From NCBI RefSeq assembly GCF_035594125.1, contig NW_026973748.1:310001-374000 (forward strand): a DNA stretch of 64,000 nucleotides. The letters run 5' to 3'. This document shows positions 25,259-38,413 of the stretch, one piece after another (position 1 is the stretch's first letter; each line of letters starts with the position of its first letter). A model generated the notes under the pieces. It did not search any database and was not told the origin of the DNA. It saw nothing but the letters and a program-made list of their open reading frames with translations. The position numbers and the translations under genes are program-made. Source of the DNA: Scylla paramamosain. Lineage: Eukaryota > Arthropoda > Malacostraca > Decapoda > Portunidae.

Positions 25259-27530
25259 AGTTCAGGAAATTATATGAAATAAGAACATTATCAAAAAAGT
25301 TAAATTTAGCTTTTTTTTTCGGACTGTTATGTACCAAACCCCTAAAGTGCATGCAAAGCCACCTATATGGAAAAATTAAACCTCTTTGCCAAAAAAAACT
25401 GTCTGATGAGTGTTTTTCAGCATGTTAGAACCAACACGATAAAACCCAAGGAAGTCAATCTATATAGGAATCCAACACACAATTACTGAAAACGTGTCTT
25501 TTCGGAGTTTTACGTAGAATAACTCTAAAATGGATGCAAACCAACCAAAATGAAGATATAGAATAATATTACCAAAAAGGTATATTTTGAGTGTTTTTGA
25601 AATTGTTACCTACAAAAAACGCGAAAATGGATGGAAAGCACTCTATATTGGGAAGCAAAAGGACATTACGAGAAACGTGTATAATGAGTGTTTTATAGTT
25701 TAACAAGAACCACAAGGCAAAAAACGCAAAAAATCGTGTATATAAAGAAGTTTCTTACATTCCAAAATGCTGAAACTCATGAATAAGACTTTTAATTGAG
25801 AAACAGAACTATTTTACCAAATATGAGTATTTTGAGTGTTTTTCACATTCTTAGTTACAAAAATCCGAAATTACAAATGAAATTAGTTTTATGTGGGAAA
25901 AAAATGACATTACCAGAAAAGTGTTTTGTGAATGTTTTAGAGCGTGATATACAACAAAGCACTAAAAGGCAGAACAATCACATTACGTGGGAATAAAACC
26001 AACTTTTACCAAAAATATGCCTTTAAGTGTTTTTAACTCTTTATATAACAAAACGCTAAAACGCATGCAAAACACCCTTTATGGAAAAACAAAATAACAT
26101 TACCAAAAGCATGAAATTTAAGTGTTTTTAATCATGTTACCTATAAAAACGCTAAAATACATGCAAAGAACCCTATGTTTGTGAAACGAAAGGATATTTC
26201 GAAAATTGTGTATTATGAGAGTTTTTAGGTTCCTTAAGTACCAAAAAGCTAAAACACACAAATAACACTCTATAGAGAAAAAAAAATAAAATAAATGAAT
26301 ACAAAATTTATTTATTTTTTTTTGTTATTCATCTTCATAGGTACCGAGATGCCAAAATTCTGGCAAAATTCAGGGAAATTAGGTAAAGTAAAAAAATTAT
26401 AAAAAAAAAAATAATTGTAGCTTTTTTCCGGGGTTATGTACCAAACCCTAAGGTGCATGCAAAGCCACCTATATGGGAAAATTACACAATTTTACCAGAA
26501 ACCTGTACCAGAATTAATTTCAACAAAATTACTGAAAACGAGTCTTTTCAGAGATTTACGAAGAAAAAAGCTAAAATAGATGCAAACCAACCAAAGTAAA
26601 GAAATAGAATTACATTACCAAAAAGATATATTTTGAGTGTTTTTATGCTTGTTACCTACAAAAAATGCAAAAATGGATGGAAAACACTCTATATTAGGAA
26701 ACAAAAGAACATTACGAGAAACGTGTATAATTAGTGTTTTATAGTTTAACAAGAACCACAAGGCAATAAACGCAAAAACTTGTGTATATAGAGAAGTTTC
26801 TTACATACAAAAATGATGAAATGCATGAAAAACACGTTTAATCGAGAAACAGAACTACCCTACCAAATTGTGTATTTTGAGTGTTTTTTCACATTCATAG
26901 TTACGAAATTGCCAAATTACATGCGAAACTAGCTTTATGTGGGAAAAAAATGAGATTACCAGAAAAAATGTCTTTTGAGTGTTTTTGAGCGTGATATGCA
27001 ACAATGCCCTGAAAAGCAGAACAATCACATTACTTGGGAATAAAACCAACTTTTACGAAGAATTTGCCTTTAAGTGTTTTTTAACTCCTTACATACCAAA
27101 ACGCTAAAACGCATGTAAAAACACCCTTTATGGAGAAACAGAATAACATTACCAAAAATATGTATTTTGAGTGTTTTTGATCATGTATTATGAGTGTTCC
27201 TTAAGTAATAAAAAAGCTAAAACTCACAAATAATACTTTAAAGAAAAAAAAAAATCTTCATAGGTACCGAGATACCAAATTCTGGAAAAATGCAGGGAAA
27301 TTTTGTAAAAAAAAATCATTATGAAAAAAATAATCTTAGCTTTTTTCCGGAGTTATGTTCCAAACCCTAAAGTGCAGGCAAAGCCACCTATATGGAGAAA
27401 TTACTCGAATTTACCAGAAACCTGTCTTTTGAGTGTTTTTTTTCAGCAATTTCAACAATATTACTGAAAACGTGTCTTTTCAGTGATTTATGTAGAAAAA
27501 CGCTAAAACGAATGCAAACCAACCAATATT
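25259..27530 (-). repeat. Reverse HOR segment left of the inverted superunits
   Basis: Two reverse-oriented HORs. The first part (25261-25935) is a direct copy of the window end (63331-64000). The rest carries the subtype of 1-1636 (GGTTATGTACC, TTTCAACAAAATTACTG). A single-monomer deletion is visible near 27185, where GTTTTTGATCATG runs into TATTATGAGTG. At about 27530 AACCAACCAATAT joins TTTTAAGTTCATTAA, an abrupt phase change into the inverted superunit. Confidence 0.8.
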
Positions 27531-30500
27531 TTTAAGTTCATTAATTACCAAAAAGCTAAAAGCCACTAATAACACTCTTTATTGAGAAACAATAAATAAA
27601 TAAAAAAAAATACAATATTTTTTTTCTTTCTTATTCAACTTCACAGGTACCGAGATGCCAAAATTCGGGCAAAATTCAGGAAATTATGTGAAATAAAAAC
27701 ATTATCCAAAAAGTTAAATTTAGCTTTTATCGGACTGCTATGTACCAAACCCGTAAAGTGCATGCAAAGCCACATATATGGGGAAATTAAATGTCTTTGC
27801 CAGAAAACGGTCTTATGAGTGTTTTTCAGCATGTTAGGAACCAACACGATAAATAACATGGAAGTCAATCTATATGGGAATCCAAAACAAAATTACTAAA
27901 AACATGTCTTATCGGTGTTTTACGTAGAAAAACGCTAAAACGGATGCAAACCAACCAATATGAAGAAATGAAATAACATTACCAAAAAGGTATATTTTGA
28001 GCATTTTTGAAATTGTTACCTACAAAAAACACGAAAATGGATGGAAAGCACTCTATATTGGGAAGCAAAAGGACATTACGAGGAACGTGTATAATGAGTG
28101 TTTTATAGTTTCACAAGAACTACAAGGCAAAAAACGCAAAAACTTGTGTATATAGAGAAGTTTCTTACATTCCAAAATGCTGAAACTCTGGAACAACACT
28201 CTTAATTGAGAAACAAAACCATCTTACTTAATGCGTGTATTTTGAGTGGTTTTCACATCCTTAGTTACCAAAACCCTAAATTACATGCGAAACCAGCTTT
28301 ATGTGGGAAAAAAATGACATTACCAGAAAAATGTCTTTTGAGTGTTTTTGAGCGTGTTAGGCAATAAAGCACTAAAAAGCAGGGCAATCACATTACACTG
28401 GAATAAAACTAATTTTTAACAAGAACTTGCCTTTAAGTGTATTTGAGCTCGTTATATACCAAAACGCTAAAATGCATGCAAAATACACTTTATGGTGAAA
28501 CAGAATAACATTACGAAAAACATGTATTTTGAGTGTTTTTGATCATGTTACCAATAAAAACGCTTAAATACATGCAAAGAACCCCATTTTTGGGAAATGA
28601 AAGGACATGACCAGAAACGTGTATTATGAGTGCTTTTAAATTCATTAAGTACGAAAAAGCTAAAAGCCACAAATTACACTCTTTATTGAGAAAAAAAAAT
28701 ACAATATTTTTTTTCATTCTTATTCTTCTTCACAGGTAACGAGGTGCCAAAATTCGGAAAATTTTCAGGAAATTATATGAAATAAGGACATTATCAAAAA
28801 ACTTAATTTAGCTTTTTTTTCGGACTGTTATGTACCAAACCCCTAAAGTGCATGCAAAGCCACCTATATGGGGAAATTAAACGTCTTTGCCAGAAAACTG
28901 TCTTATGAGTGTTTTTCAGCATGTTAAGAACCAACACGATAAAACCCAAGGAAGTCAATCTATATGAGAATCCAAAACAAAATTACTGAAAACGTGTCTT
29001 TTCGGTGTTTTATGTAGAAAACGCTAAAATGGATACAAAACAACCAAAATGAAGAAATAGAATAACATTACCAAAATGGTATATTATTTGTGTTTTTGAA
29101 ATTGTTACCTACAAAAAACGCGAAAATGGATGGAAAGCACTCTATATTGGGAAGCAAAAGGCACCAAAAAGCATGTTAGGCACCAAAACGATAAATAATA
29201 TGAAAGTCACTCTATATGGAAATCTAAAACAAAATTACTGGAAACGTGTGTTTTAAAAGATTTACGTAGAAAAACGCTAAAACAGATGCAAACCAACTAA
29301 TATAAATAAATAGAATAACATTATCAAAAAAAATATATTTTGTGTGTTTTTGAGCTTTATTACATAAAAAAAACGCGAAAATGGATGCAAAGCACTCTAT
29401 ATAAGGAAAAAAAAGGACATAACGAGAAGCGTATATAATGAGTGTTTTATAGTTTCACCAGAATCACAAGGCAAACAACGCAAAAACTCGACTGTATGGA
29501 GAAGATTCTAAGATACCAAAATTCTGAAACTCAAGAATAACAGTCTTAATCAAGAAACAGAACAACCTTACTAAATGCGTGTATTTTGAGTGTTTTTTTT
29601 TACATTCTTAGTTACCAAAACCCCAAATTCCATGCGAAACTAGCTTTATGTGGGAAAAATATGATATTACCAGAAAAGTGTCTTTGAGTGTTTTTGAGCG
29701 TGTTAGGCAATAAAGCACTAAAAAGCAGGGCAATCATATTACATGGGAATAAAACCAACTTTTAAGAAGAACTTGCCTTTTAGTGTTTTTGACACGCATT
29801 TAGTAATATTGTTCTGTTTCTCAATTAAGAGTGTTATTCACGAGTTTCTGCATTTGGTATCTAGAAAACTTCTCCATATACACGAGTTTTTGCGTTTTTT
29901 GCCTTGTGGTTTTTTTGAACTATAAAACATTCACTATACACTTTTCTTGCAATGTCCCTTTGTTTCCCAATATAGAGTGCTTTGTATCAATTTTTGCGTT
30001 TTATTTTTTTGTAGGTAACAAGCTCAAAAACACTCAAAATATACATTTTTGGTAATGTTTTTCTGCTTCTTGATATGGGTTGGTTTGCATCAGTTTTAGC
30101 GTTTTTCTACGTAAAACACTGAGAAGACAGGTTTTCAGTAATTTTCTTTTGGATTCCCACATAGAGTGAGTTCTTTATTATTTATCGTTTTGGTGCCTAA
30201 CATGCTGAAAAACACTCAAAAGACAGATTTCTGGTAAGGTCTTTAATTTCCTCATATGCGAGGCCTTGCATGTCTTTTGAGTGTTTTTGAACGTGTTACG
30301 CAATAAAGCACTAAAAGGAAGGTCAATCACATTACATGGGAATAAAAGCAAATTTTACCAAGAACTTGCCTTTAAGTGTTTTTGAGCGCCTTACATACCA
30401 AAACGCTAAAATGCATGCAAAATACATTTTATAAAGAAACAGAATAATATTACCAAATACATGTATTTTGAGTGTTTTTGATCATGATATCTATAAAAAC

Positions 30501-31207
30501 GCTTAAATACATGCAAATAACTTTATGTTTGGGAAATGAAAGGACATTACGAGAAACGTGTATTATGAGTGTTTTTTTAATTTTTTTCAGTACCTAAAAG
30601 CTAAAACCCACAAATAACACTCTTTATTTAGATAAAAAAAATAATTAACAAAAAATTTTAAAAATTGGATTTTTTATTTATTTATTTATTTATTTATTTG
30701 TTATTTATCCTTATAGGTACCGAGATGCCAAAATTCTGCAAAATTTCAGGGAATTTATGTGGAAAAAAAGAACATTACCAAAAGAGTTATTTATAGCTTT
30801 TTTTTTCGGATTGTTATGTACGAAACCCTAAAGTGCATCCAAAGCCACCTATATAGGGAAGTTAAACGACTTTACCAGAAACCTGTCTTTTCAGTGTTTT
30901 TCAGCATGTTAGGCACTAAAACGATAAATAATATGGAAGTCAGTCAATATGTGAATCCAAAAGAAAATTACTGAAAACGTGTCTTTTCAGTGTTTTACGT
31001 AGAAAAACGCTAAAGCGGATGCAAACCAACCTTTATGAAGAAATAGAATAACATTACCAAAAAGATACATTTTGAGTATTTTTGAGCTTGTTACCTACAA
31101 AAAAATGCAAAAATGGATATAAAGCACTCTATATTAGGAAACAAAAGGACATTACGAGAAACGTGTATAATGAGTGTTTTATAGTTTTAAAAGAACCAAA
31201 AAAAAAG
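27531..31207 (-). repeat. Inverted superunit, partial copy
   Basis: Reverse complement of about 1637-5290 of the forward array, including the mirrored I1 block at 29793-30269. Lengths agree closely: 938 bp against 919 bp on one side of I1. The segment ends at AGTTTTAAAAGAACC, the superunit phase point. A reverse-strand frame at 27641-27868 has the same translation as the forward-strand repeat frames at 4944 and 10802. Confidence 0.85.
29793..30269 (+). repeat. Inverted block I1 within the reverse domain
   Basis: Forward-oriented 477-bp block inside a reverse array, the mirror image of the block at 2557-3034. It begins at CACGCATTTAGTAA after TGTTTTTGA and ends at GGCCTTGC before ATGTCTTTTGAG. 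Confidence 0.85.
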
Positions 31208-31367
31208 AACGCCAAAATGCACACAAATTAACCAAACAAATGGGATTTTTCCTCATGTTAGGTACAACAATCTATACAGAATATAAAAAAAAACAGAACA
31301 TTACCAAAAACGTATATTATAAGTGTTTTTGAGCTTCTTTGGTAATAAAATACTGAATCACGTGATT

Positions 31368-31707
31368 AGGACATTCATATAGGCGTTTTGGTTTCTAAAA
31401 AGCTGGAAAACGCTTAAATCATACGTTTTTGGTAATGTCTCCCGATAAAGGCTATTGTGCACGCGTTTTAGCATTTTGGAACGTAAGAAGCTCAAAAACA
31501 CTCAAAAGACACCATTTTGATAATGTTGTTTTGATTTTTATATAGAGTGTCTTCCATGCTCTTTAGAGTTTTGGTGCTAACGTTGAAAAGCCCCGAAATA
31601 ACATTTTTTCTGGGAATGTCGTCTCTTTACCTTATAAAGGGTGAAATGGATGATTTTTTGCGCATTGGTACGAAATAAGCTGAAAAACATTCAAAATACA
31701 CGTTTTT
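31368..31707 (+). repeat. Inverted block I2, mirror copy in the reverse domain
   Basis: Forward-oriented version of I2, from the palindrome at 31356-31367 to GTTTTTGG before CAAATGTG. It shows that the reverse domain carries the same superunit inverted as a whole. Confidence 0.8.
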
Positions 31708-32627
31708 GGCAAATGTGTAATATGAGGTTTTTTTTTTTTATAGTTCAAAAGAACCAAAAGGCAAAAAAACACAAAAAATCGTGTATATGGAGAAGGTTCC
31801 CAGATACCAAAATGCTGAAACTCATGAATAACACTCTTAACTGAGAAACAGAACAACCTTACCAAATGCATGTATTTTGAGTGCTTTTCACATTCTTAGT
31901 TACCAAAACTAAAAATTGCATGCAAAACTAACTTTATGTGGGAAAAAAAATGACATTACCAAAAAAGTGTCTTTTGAGTGTTTTTGAGCGTGATAGGCAC
32001 TAAAGCTTTAAAAAGGAGGGCAATCATATTACATTGGAATAACACCAATTTATACCAAAAAACTTGCCTTAAAGTGTTTTTGAGCTCTTTATATAACAAA
32101 CCGCTAAAACGCATGCAAAACAAACTTTATGGAGAAACAGAAAAACATTACCAAAAACATATATTTTGAGCGTTTTTTGATCATGTTATCTATAAAAACG
32201 TTTAAATACATGCAAAGAACATTATGTTTTTGGAAACAAAAGGACTTTACGAGAAACGTGTATTATGAGTGTTTTTTTAGGTTCCTTCAGTACCAAAAAG
32301 CTAATACCCACAAATAACTTTCTTTATTTAGAAAATAAAAAAAATATATAAAAAATAGGAAATTTTTTTTTTTATTGTTATTCATCTTCATAGTACCGAG
32401 ATGCCGAAATTCTTGGAAAATTCAGGGCAATCGTATGAATATTATGAAAAAAGTTAATTTCAGCTTCTTTTTTTTTCAAACTGTTATGTACTAAACCCTA
32501 AAGTGCATGCAAAGCCTCCTATATAAAGAAATTTAACGACCTTACCAGAAATCTGTGTTTTGAGTGTTTTTTAGCATGTTAAACACCAAAACGATAAATA
32601 ATAAGGAACTCACCTCTATATGGGAAT

Positions 32628-32643
32628 CCATATATATATATGG
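32628..32643. repeat. 16-bp TA-rich palindrome in a small duplication
   Basis: CCATATATATATATGG is a perfect palindrome. It lies between two copies of TATATGGGAATCCA (about 32617-32630 and 32637-32650), a local duplication not seen at this position in related HORs. Confidence 0.8.
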
Positions 32644-35600
32644 GAATCCAAAGTTACTGAAAACGTGTCTTCTCAGTGTTTTACGTAGAAAAACACTAAA
32701 ACGGATGGAAAGCAACCAATATCAAGGAATAGAAAAACGTTACTAAAAAGGTATATTTTGAGTGTTTTTGAGCTTATTACCTACAAAAAACGCAAAAATT
32801 GATGCAAAGCACTCTATATTGGTAAACAAAAGGACATTGCAAGAAAAGTGCATAATGATTGTTTTATAGTTCAAAAGAACCACAAGGCAAAAAACGCAAA
32901 ATCTCGTGTATATGGAGAGGTTTCCTAGATACAAAAATGCTAAAACTCATGTATAACACTCCTAATTGAGAAACAGAACAACCTTAATAAATGCGTGTAT
33001 TTTGAGTGCTTTTCACATTCTTAGTTACCAAAACCCCAAATTGCATGGGAAAATAGATTTGTGGGAAAAAAAAAAAGACTTTACCAGAAAAATGTCTTTT
33101 AAGTGTTTTTGAGCGTGATAGGCAATAAAGCACTAAAAAGGAGGGCAATCACATTACATTGGAGGAAAACGAATTTTTACCAAGAACTTACATTTAAGTG
33201 TTTTTGAGCTCCTTATATACCAAAACATTAAAACGCCTGGAAAACACTCTTTATGGTGAAACAGAATAATATTACCAAAAACATATATTTTGAGTGTATT
33301 TGATTATGTTACCAATGAAAACGTTTAAATACATGCAAAGAACACTATTTTTGGGAAACGAAAGGAGATTACGAGAAACGTGTATTATGAGTGTTTATAA
33401 CTTCATTAATTACCAAAAAGCTTTAAGCCACAAATAACACTATTGAGAAACAATAAATAAATATAAAAAAATACATTTTTTTTCTTTCTTATTCATCTTC
33501 ACTGGTACCGAGATACCAAAAATTCGGGCAAAATTCAGGAAATTATGTAAAATAAGAACATTATCAAAAAAGATAAATTTAGCTTTTTTTTCGGACTATT
33601 ATGTACCAAACCCCTAAAGTGCATGCAAAGCCACCTATATGGGGAAATTAAACGTTTTTGCCAGAAAACGGACTTATGAGTGTTTTACAGCATCTTAGGA
33701 ACCAACACGATAAATAATATGTAAGTCAATCTATATGGGAATCCAAAAGAATATTACTAAAAACGTGTCTTTTCGGTGTTTTACGAAGAAAAACGCTAAA
33801 ACGGATGCAAACCAACCAATATGAAGAAATATAATAACATTACCAAAAAGGTATATTTTGAGTGTTTTTGAAATTGTTACCTACAAAAAACGCGAAAATA
33901 GATGGAAAGCTCTCTATATAGGGAAGCAAAAGGACATTACGAGAAACGTGTATAATGTGTGTTTTATAATTTCACAAGAACTACAAGGCAAAAAACTCAA
34001 AAACTCGTGTATATAGAGGTTTCTTATATTCCAAAATGCTGAAACTCTGGAACAACACTTTCAATTGAGAAACAGAACAATCTTACTAAATGCGTGTATT
34101 TTAAGTGCTTTTCACATCCTTAGTTACCAAAACCCCAAATTGCATGCGAAACCAGCTTTATGTGGGAAAAAATGACATTACCAGAAAAATGTCTTTTTAT
34201 TGTTTTTGAGCGTTTTAGGCAATAAAGCACTAAAAAGCAGGGCAATCACATTACATTGAAATAAAACCAATTTTTAACAAGAACTTGCCTTTAAGTGTAT
34301 TTAAGCTCCTTATATACCAAAACACTAAAATGCATGCAAAATACACTTGATGGTGAAACAGAATAACATTACCAAAAACATGTATTTTGAGTGTTTTTGA
34401 TTATGTTACCAATAAAAACGCTTAAATACATGCAAAGAACCCTATTTTTGGGAAACAAAAGAGCATTACGAGAAACGTGTATTATGAGTGTTTTTATGAG
34501 TGTTCATTAAGTACGAAAAAGCTAAAAGCCACAAATTACACTCTTTATTGAGAAAAAAAATAAATAAATAAATAGAAAAATATGATATTTTTTTTTCATT
34601 CTTATTCATCTTCACAGGTAAGGAGGTGCCAAAATTCGGGCAAAGTTCAGGAAATTATATAAAAAAAGAACATTATCAAAAAAGTTACATTCAGCTTTTT
34701 TTTTGGACTGTTATGTATCAAACCCCTAAATTGCATGCAAAGCCACCTATATGGGGAAATTAAACGTCTTTGAGAGAAATCTGTCTTATGAGGGTTTTTC
34801 AGCATGTTAGGAACCAACACGATAAAACCCAAGGAAGTCAGTCTATATGGGAATCCAAAACAAAATTACTGAAAACGTGTCTAATTTGGTGTTTTACGTA
34901 GAAAACGCTAAGACGGATGGAAACCAAACAAAATCAAGAAATAGAATAACATAACCAAAAATGTATATTTTGAGTGTTTTTGAAATTGTTACCTACAAAA
35001 AACGCGAAAATGGATGGAAAGCACTCTATATTGGGAGGCAAAAGGCACCAAAAAGCGTGTTAGGCACCAAAACGATAAATAATATGAAAGTCACTCTATA
35101 TGGAAATCCAAAACAAAATTACTGGAAACGTGTCTTTTAAAAGATATACGTAGAAAAACGCTAAAACGGATGCAAACCAACCAATATGAAGAAATACAAT
35201 AACATTACCAAAAAATATATTTTGTGTTTTCTTGAGCTTTTTACATAAAAAAAACGCGAAAATATATGCAAAGCACTCTATATAAGGAAAAAAAAAAGGA
35301 CATAACGAGAAACGTGTATAATGAGTGTTTTGTAGTTTCACCAGATTCACAAGACAAACAACGCAAAAACTCGACTATATGGAGAAGTTTCTAAAATACC
35401 AAAATACTGAAACTCATGAATAACACTCGTAATCAAGAAACAGAACAACCTTACTAAATGCGTGTATTTTAAGGGTTTTTTTACATTCTTAGTTATCAAA
35501 ACCCCAAATTCCATGCGAAACTAGCTTTATGTTGGAAAAAAATGACATTAGCAGGAAAGTGTCTTTGAGTGTTTTTAAGCGTGTTAGGCAATAAAACACT

Positions 35601-35673
35601 AAAAAGCAGGGCAATCACATTACGTGGGAATAAAACCAACTTTTACGAAGAACTTGCCTTTTAGTGTTTTTGA

Positions 35674-36119
35674 CACGCATTTAGTAAAGTTGCTCTGTTT
35701 CTCAATTAAGAGTGTTATTCATGAGTTTCAGCATATACACGAGTTTTTGCGTTTTTTGCCTTGTGGTTTTTTTTAACCATAAAACATTTATTATACACTT
35801 TTTTCGCAATGTCCCTTTGTTTCCCAATATAGAGTGCTTTGTATCCATTTTCCCGTTTTTTTGTAGGTAACAAGCTCAAAAACACTCAAAATATACATTT
35901 TTGGTAATGTTTTTGTGCTTGATATTGGTTGGGTTATATCAGTTTTAGCGTGTTTCTACGTAAAACACTAAAAAAAACACGTTTTCCCTAATTTTCTTTT
36001 GGATTCCCACATAGAGTGAGTTCCTTATTATTTATCGTTTTGGTTCCTAACATGCTGAAAAACACTCAAAAGACAGATTTCTGGTAAGGTCTTTAATTTC
36101 CTCATATGGGACGCTTTGT
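35674..36119 (+). repeat. Inverted block I1, 446-bp version
   Basis: Mirror copy with the usual junctions but shortened. Near 35732 TTTCAGCATATACACGAG shows an internal deletion that joins the end of one monomer to the CATATACACGAG half-monomer. Confidence 0.8.
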
Positions 36120-36711
36120 ATGTCTTTTCAGTTTTTGGACGGAATAAACCATTAAAAGCCAGAGCAATCACATTACATGGGAATACAACCAAATTTTACC
36201 AAAAAACTTTCCTTTAAGTGTTTTTGAGCTCCTTACGTACCAAAACGCTAAAACTCATGCAAAATACATTTTATGGAGAAACAGAATTACATTACCAAAT
36301 ACATGTATTTTGAGTGTTTTTGATCATGTTATCTATAAAAACGCTTAAATACATGCAAAGAACCTTATGTTTAGGAAAAGAAAGAACCACGAGAAACGTG
36401 TATTATGGGTGATTTTTAAGTTCCTTCAGTACCAAAAAGCTAAAACTAAAAAATAACACTCTTTAGAAAAAAAAATATATAATGAATAAAAAAATAATAA
36501 AATGGGATTTTTTTTTTGTTATTCATCTTCATAGGTACCGAGATGCCAAAATTCTGCCAAAATTCAGGGAATTTATGTGGAAAAAAGAACATTATCATAT
36601 AAGTTAATTATAGCTTTTTTTTTCGGATTGTTATGTACCAAACCCTAAACAGCATGCAAAGCCACCTATATAGGGAAGTTAAACGACTTTACCAGAAACC
36701 TCTTTTCATTG

Positions 36712-37041
36712 TTTTTCAGCATGTTAGGCACCAAAACGATAAATCATTTGGAAGTCAGTCAATATATGAATCCAAAAGAAAATTACTGAAAACGTGTCTT
36801 TTCAGTGTTTTACGTAGAAAATCGCTAAAGCAGATACAAACCATCCTATATGAAGAAATAGAATATGTTATTCTAAATAGAATATGTTATTCTATTTCTT
36901 CATATAGGATGGTTTGTATCCGCTTTAGCAATTTTCTACGTAAAACACTGAAAAGACACGTTTTCAGTAATTTTCTTTTGGATTCATATATTGACTGACT
37001 TCCAAATGATTTATCGTTTTGGTGCCTAACATGCTGAAAAA
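36712..37041. repeat. Near-perfect 153-bp inverted repeat with 24-nt loop
   Basis: The left arm (36712-36864) runs from TTTTTCAGCATGTTAGGCAC to GAAGAAATAGAAT. The right arm (36889-37041) is its reverse complement with only two mismatches that I can find. One is CTGC against CCGC in the GTAT-CGCTTTAGC part; the other is CGAT against CAAT before TTTCTACG. The loop 36865-36888 contains part of a 19-bp direct duplication of AATAGAATATGTTATTCTA. Homologous sites, such as 58500-58600, read straight through, so about 177 bp is an inserted inverted duplication. Confidence 0.92.
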
Positions 37042-37200
37042 AATATATATATTTTGAGTGTTTTTAAGCTTGTTACCTACAAAAAATGCAAAAATGAATG
37101 TAAAGCATTCTATATTACGAAACAAAAGGACATTACGAGAAACGTGTATAATAAGTGTTTTATAGTTTTAAAAGAACCACAAGGCAATAAACGCAAAAAC

Positions 37201-38413
37201 TCGTATATATAGGGAAATTTCTTACATACCAAAATTAATCAATACATGAATAACACTTTTAATAGATAAACAGAACTACCTTACCAAATTGTGTATTTTC
37301 AGTGTTTTTCCCATCGTTAGTTACGAAAATGCCAAATTACATGCGAAACTAGCTTCATGTGGAAAAAAAAATGATATTACCAGAAAAGTGTCTTTTGAGT
37401 GTTTTTCAGCGTGATATGGAACAAAGTACTAAAAATAAGAACGATCATATTACATGAGAACAAAACCAACTTTTACGAAGAATTTATTAACCCATTATAT
37501 ACCAAACCGCTAAAACGCATGGAAAACAAACTTTATAGAGAAACAGAATAACATATACCAAAAGCATGTATTTTTAGTGGTTTTGATCATGTTATCTTTA
37601 AAAACGCTTAAGTACAATCAAAGAACATTATGTTTGGGAAACAAAAGGAAATTACGAGAAGCGTGTATTATGAGTGTTTTTTTTAGTTCCTTAAGTACCA
37701 AAAAGCTAAAACACACAAATAACACTGTTTATTTAAAAAAAAATGAAAAAAAAAAATAAATAAAAAAATAAAATAAATATTTTTTTTTTTTTTGTTATTC
37801 ATCTTCAAAGGTGCCAAACGCCAAAATTCCAGAAATATAATGCCAGAGATACCAAAATTCTGGGAAAATTCAGGGCAATTATGTGATAAAAGAATATTAT
37901 CAAAAAAGTTAATTTCAGCTTTTTTTTTCGGACTGTTATATACCAAACCCTAAAGTGCATGCAAAATTAAATGACCTTACCAGAAATCTTTGTTTTTAGT
38001 GTTTTTTAGCATGTTGGGCACAAAAACGATAAATATTAAGGAACTCACTCTATATGGGAATCCAAAACAAAGTTACTGAAAACGTGTCTTCTCAGTGTTT
38101 TACGTAGAAACACGTTAAAACGGATGGAACCAACCAATATCAAGAAATAGAAAAACGTTACCAAAAAGGTATATTTTGAGTGTTTTTGAGCTTTTTACCT
38201 ACAAAAAACGCGAAAATTGATGCAAAACACTCTATATTGGGAAAGAAAACGACATTGCAACAAAAGTGTATAATAAGTGTTTTATAGTTCAAAAAAAACA
38301 AGGCAAAAAACGCAAAAACTCGTGTATATGGAAAAGCTTCCTAAATACTAAAATACTGTAACTCATAAATAACACTCTTAATTAAGAAACAGAACAACCT
38401 TACTAAATGCGTG
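37201..38413 (-). repeat. Reverse HOR segment ending at an I1-type junction
   Basis: Continues the reverse domain. About 37201-37490 matches 1300-1636 inverted. Near 37490 GAAGAATTTATTAACCC marks a shift into another HOR phase. It stops at ACTAAATGCGTG (38413), directly followed by forward TCAAAAACAATAAAAGGC. That is the right-hand I1 junction, but here the reverse sequence extends far beyond 478 bp. A long A/T spacer with AAAT units lies at about 37735-37795. Confidence 0.8.

Larger units (their letters stand above)
31208..37200 (-). repeat. Inverted superunit, complete but more diverged
   Basis: Read in reverse it follows the full superunit order: diverged closing segment and palindrome (31208-31367), I2 (31368-31707), HORs with landmarks near 32395, 33507 and 34620, I1 (35674-36119), then the first kilobase of the superunit to about 37200. 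The last part is interrupted by a fold-back duplication at 36865-37041. Beyond 37200 the sequence matches the forward edge 1440-1636 inverted. Confidence 0.8.

Noticed and set aside
36633..36998. The longest open frame in the window (121 codons).
   Set aside because: It runs into the fold-back palindrome and is made of monomer sequence read in one frame, with no homologous frame of that length in sister HORs.
36712..37041. A MITE or other terminal-inverted-repeat transposon.
   Set aside because: The arms are satellite monomers identical in kind to their surroundings, and there is no target-site duplication. A fold-back duplication explains it better.
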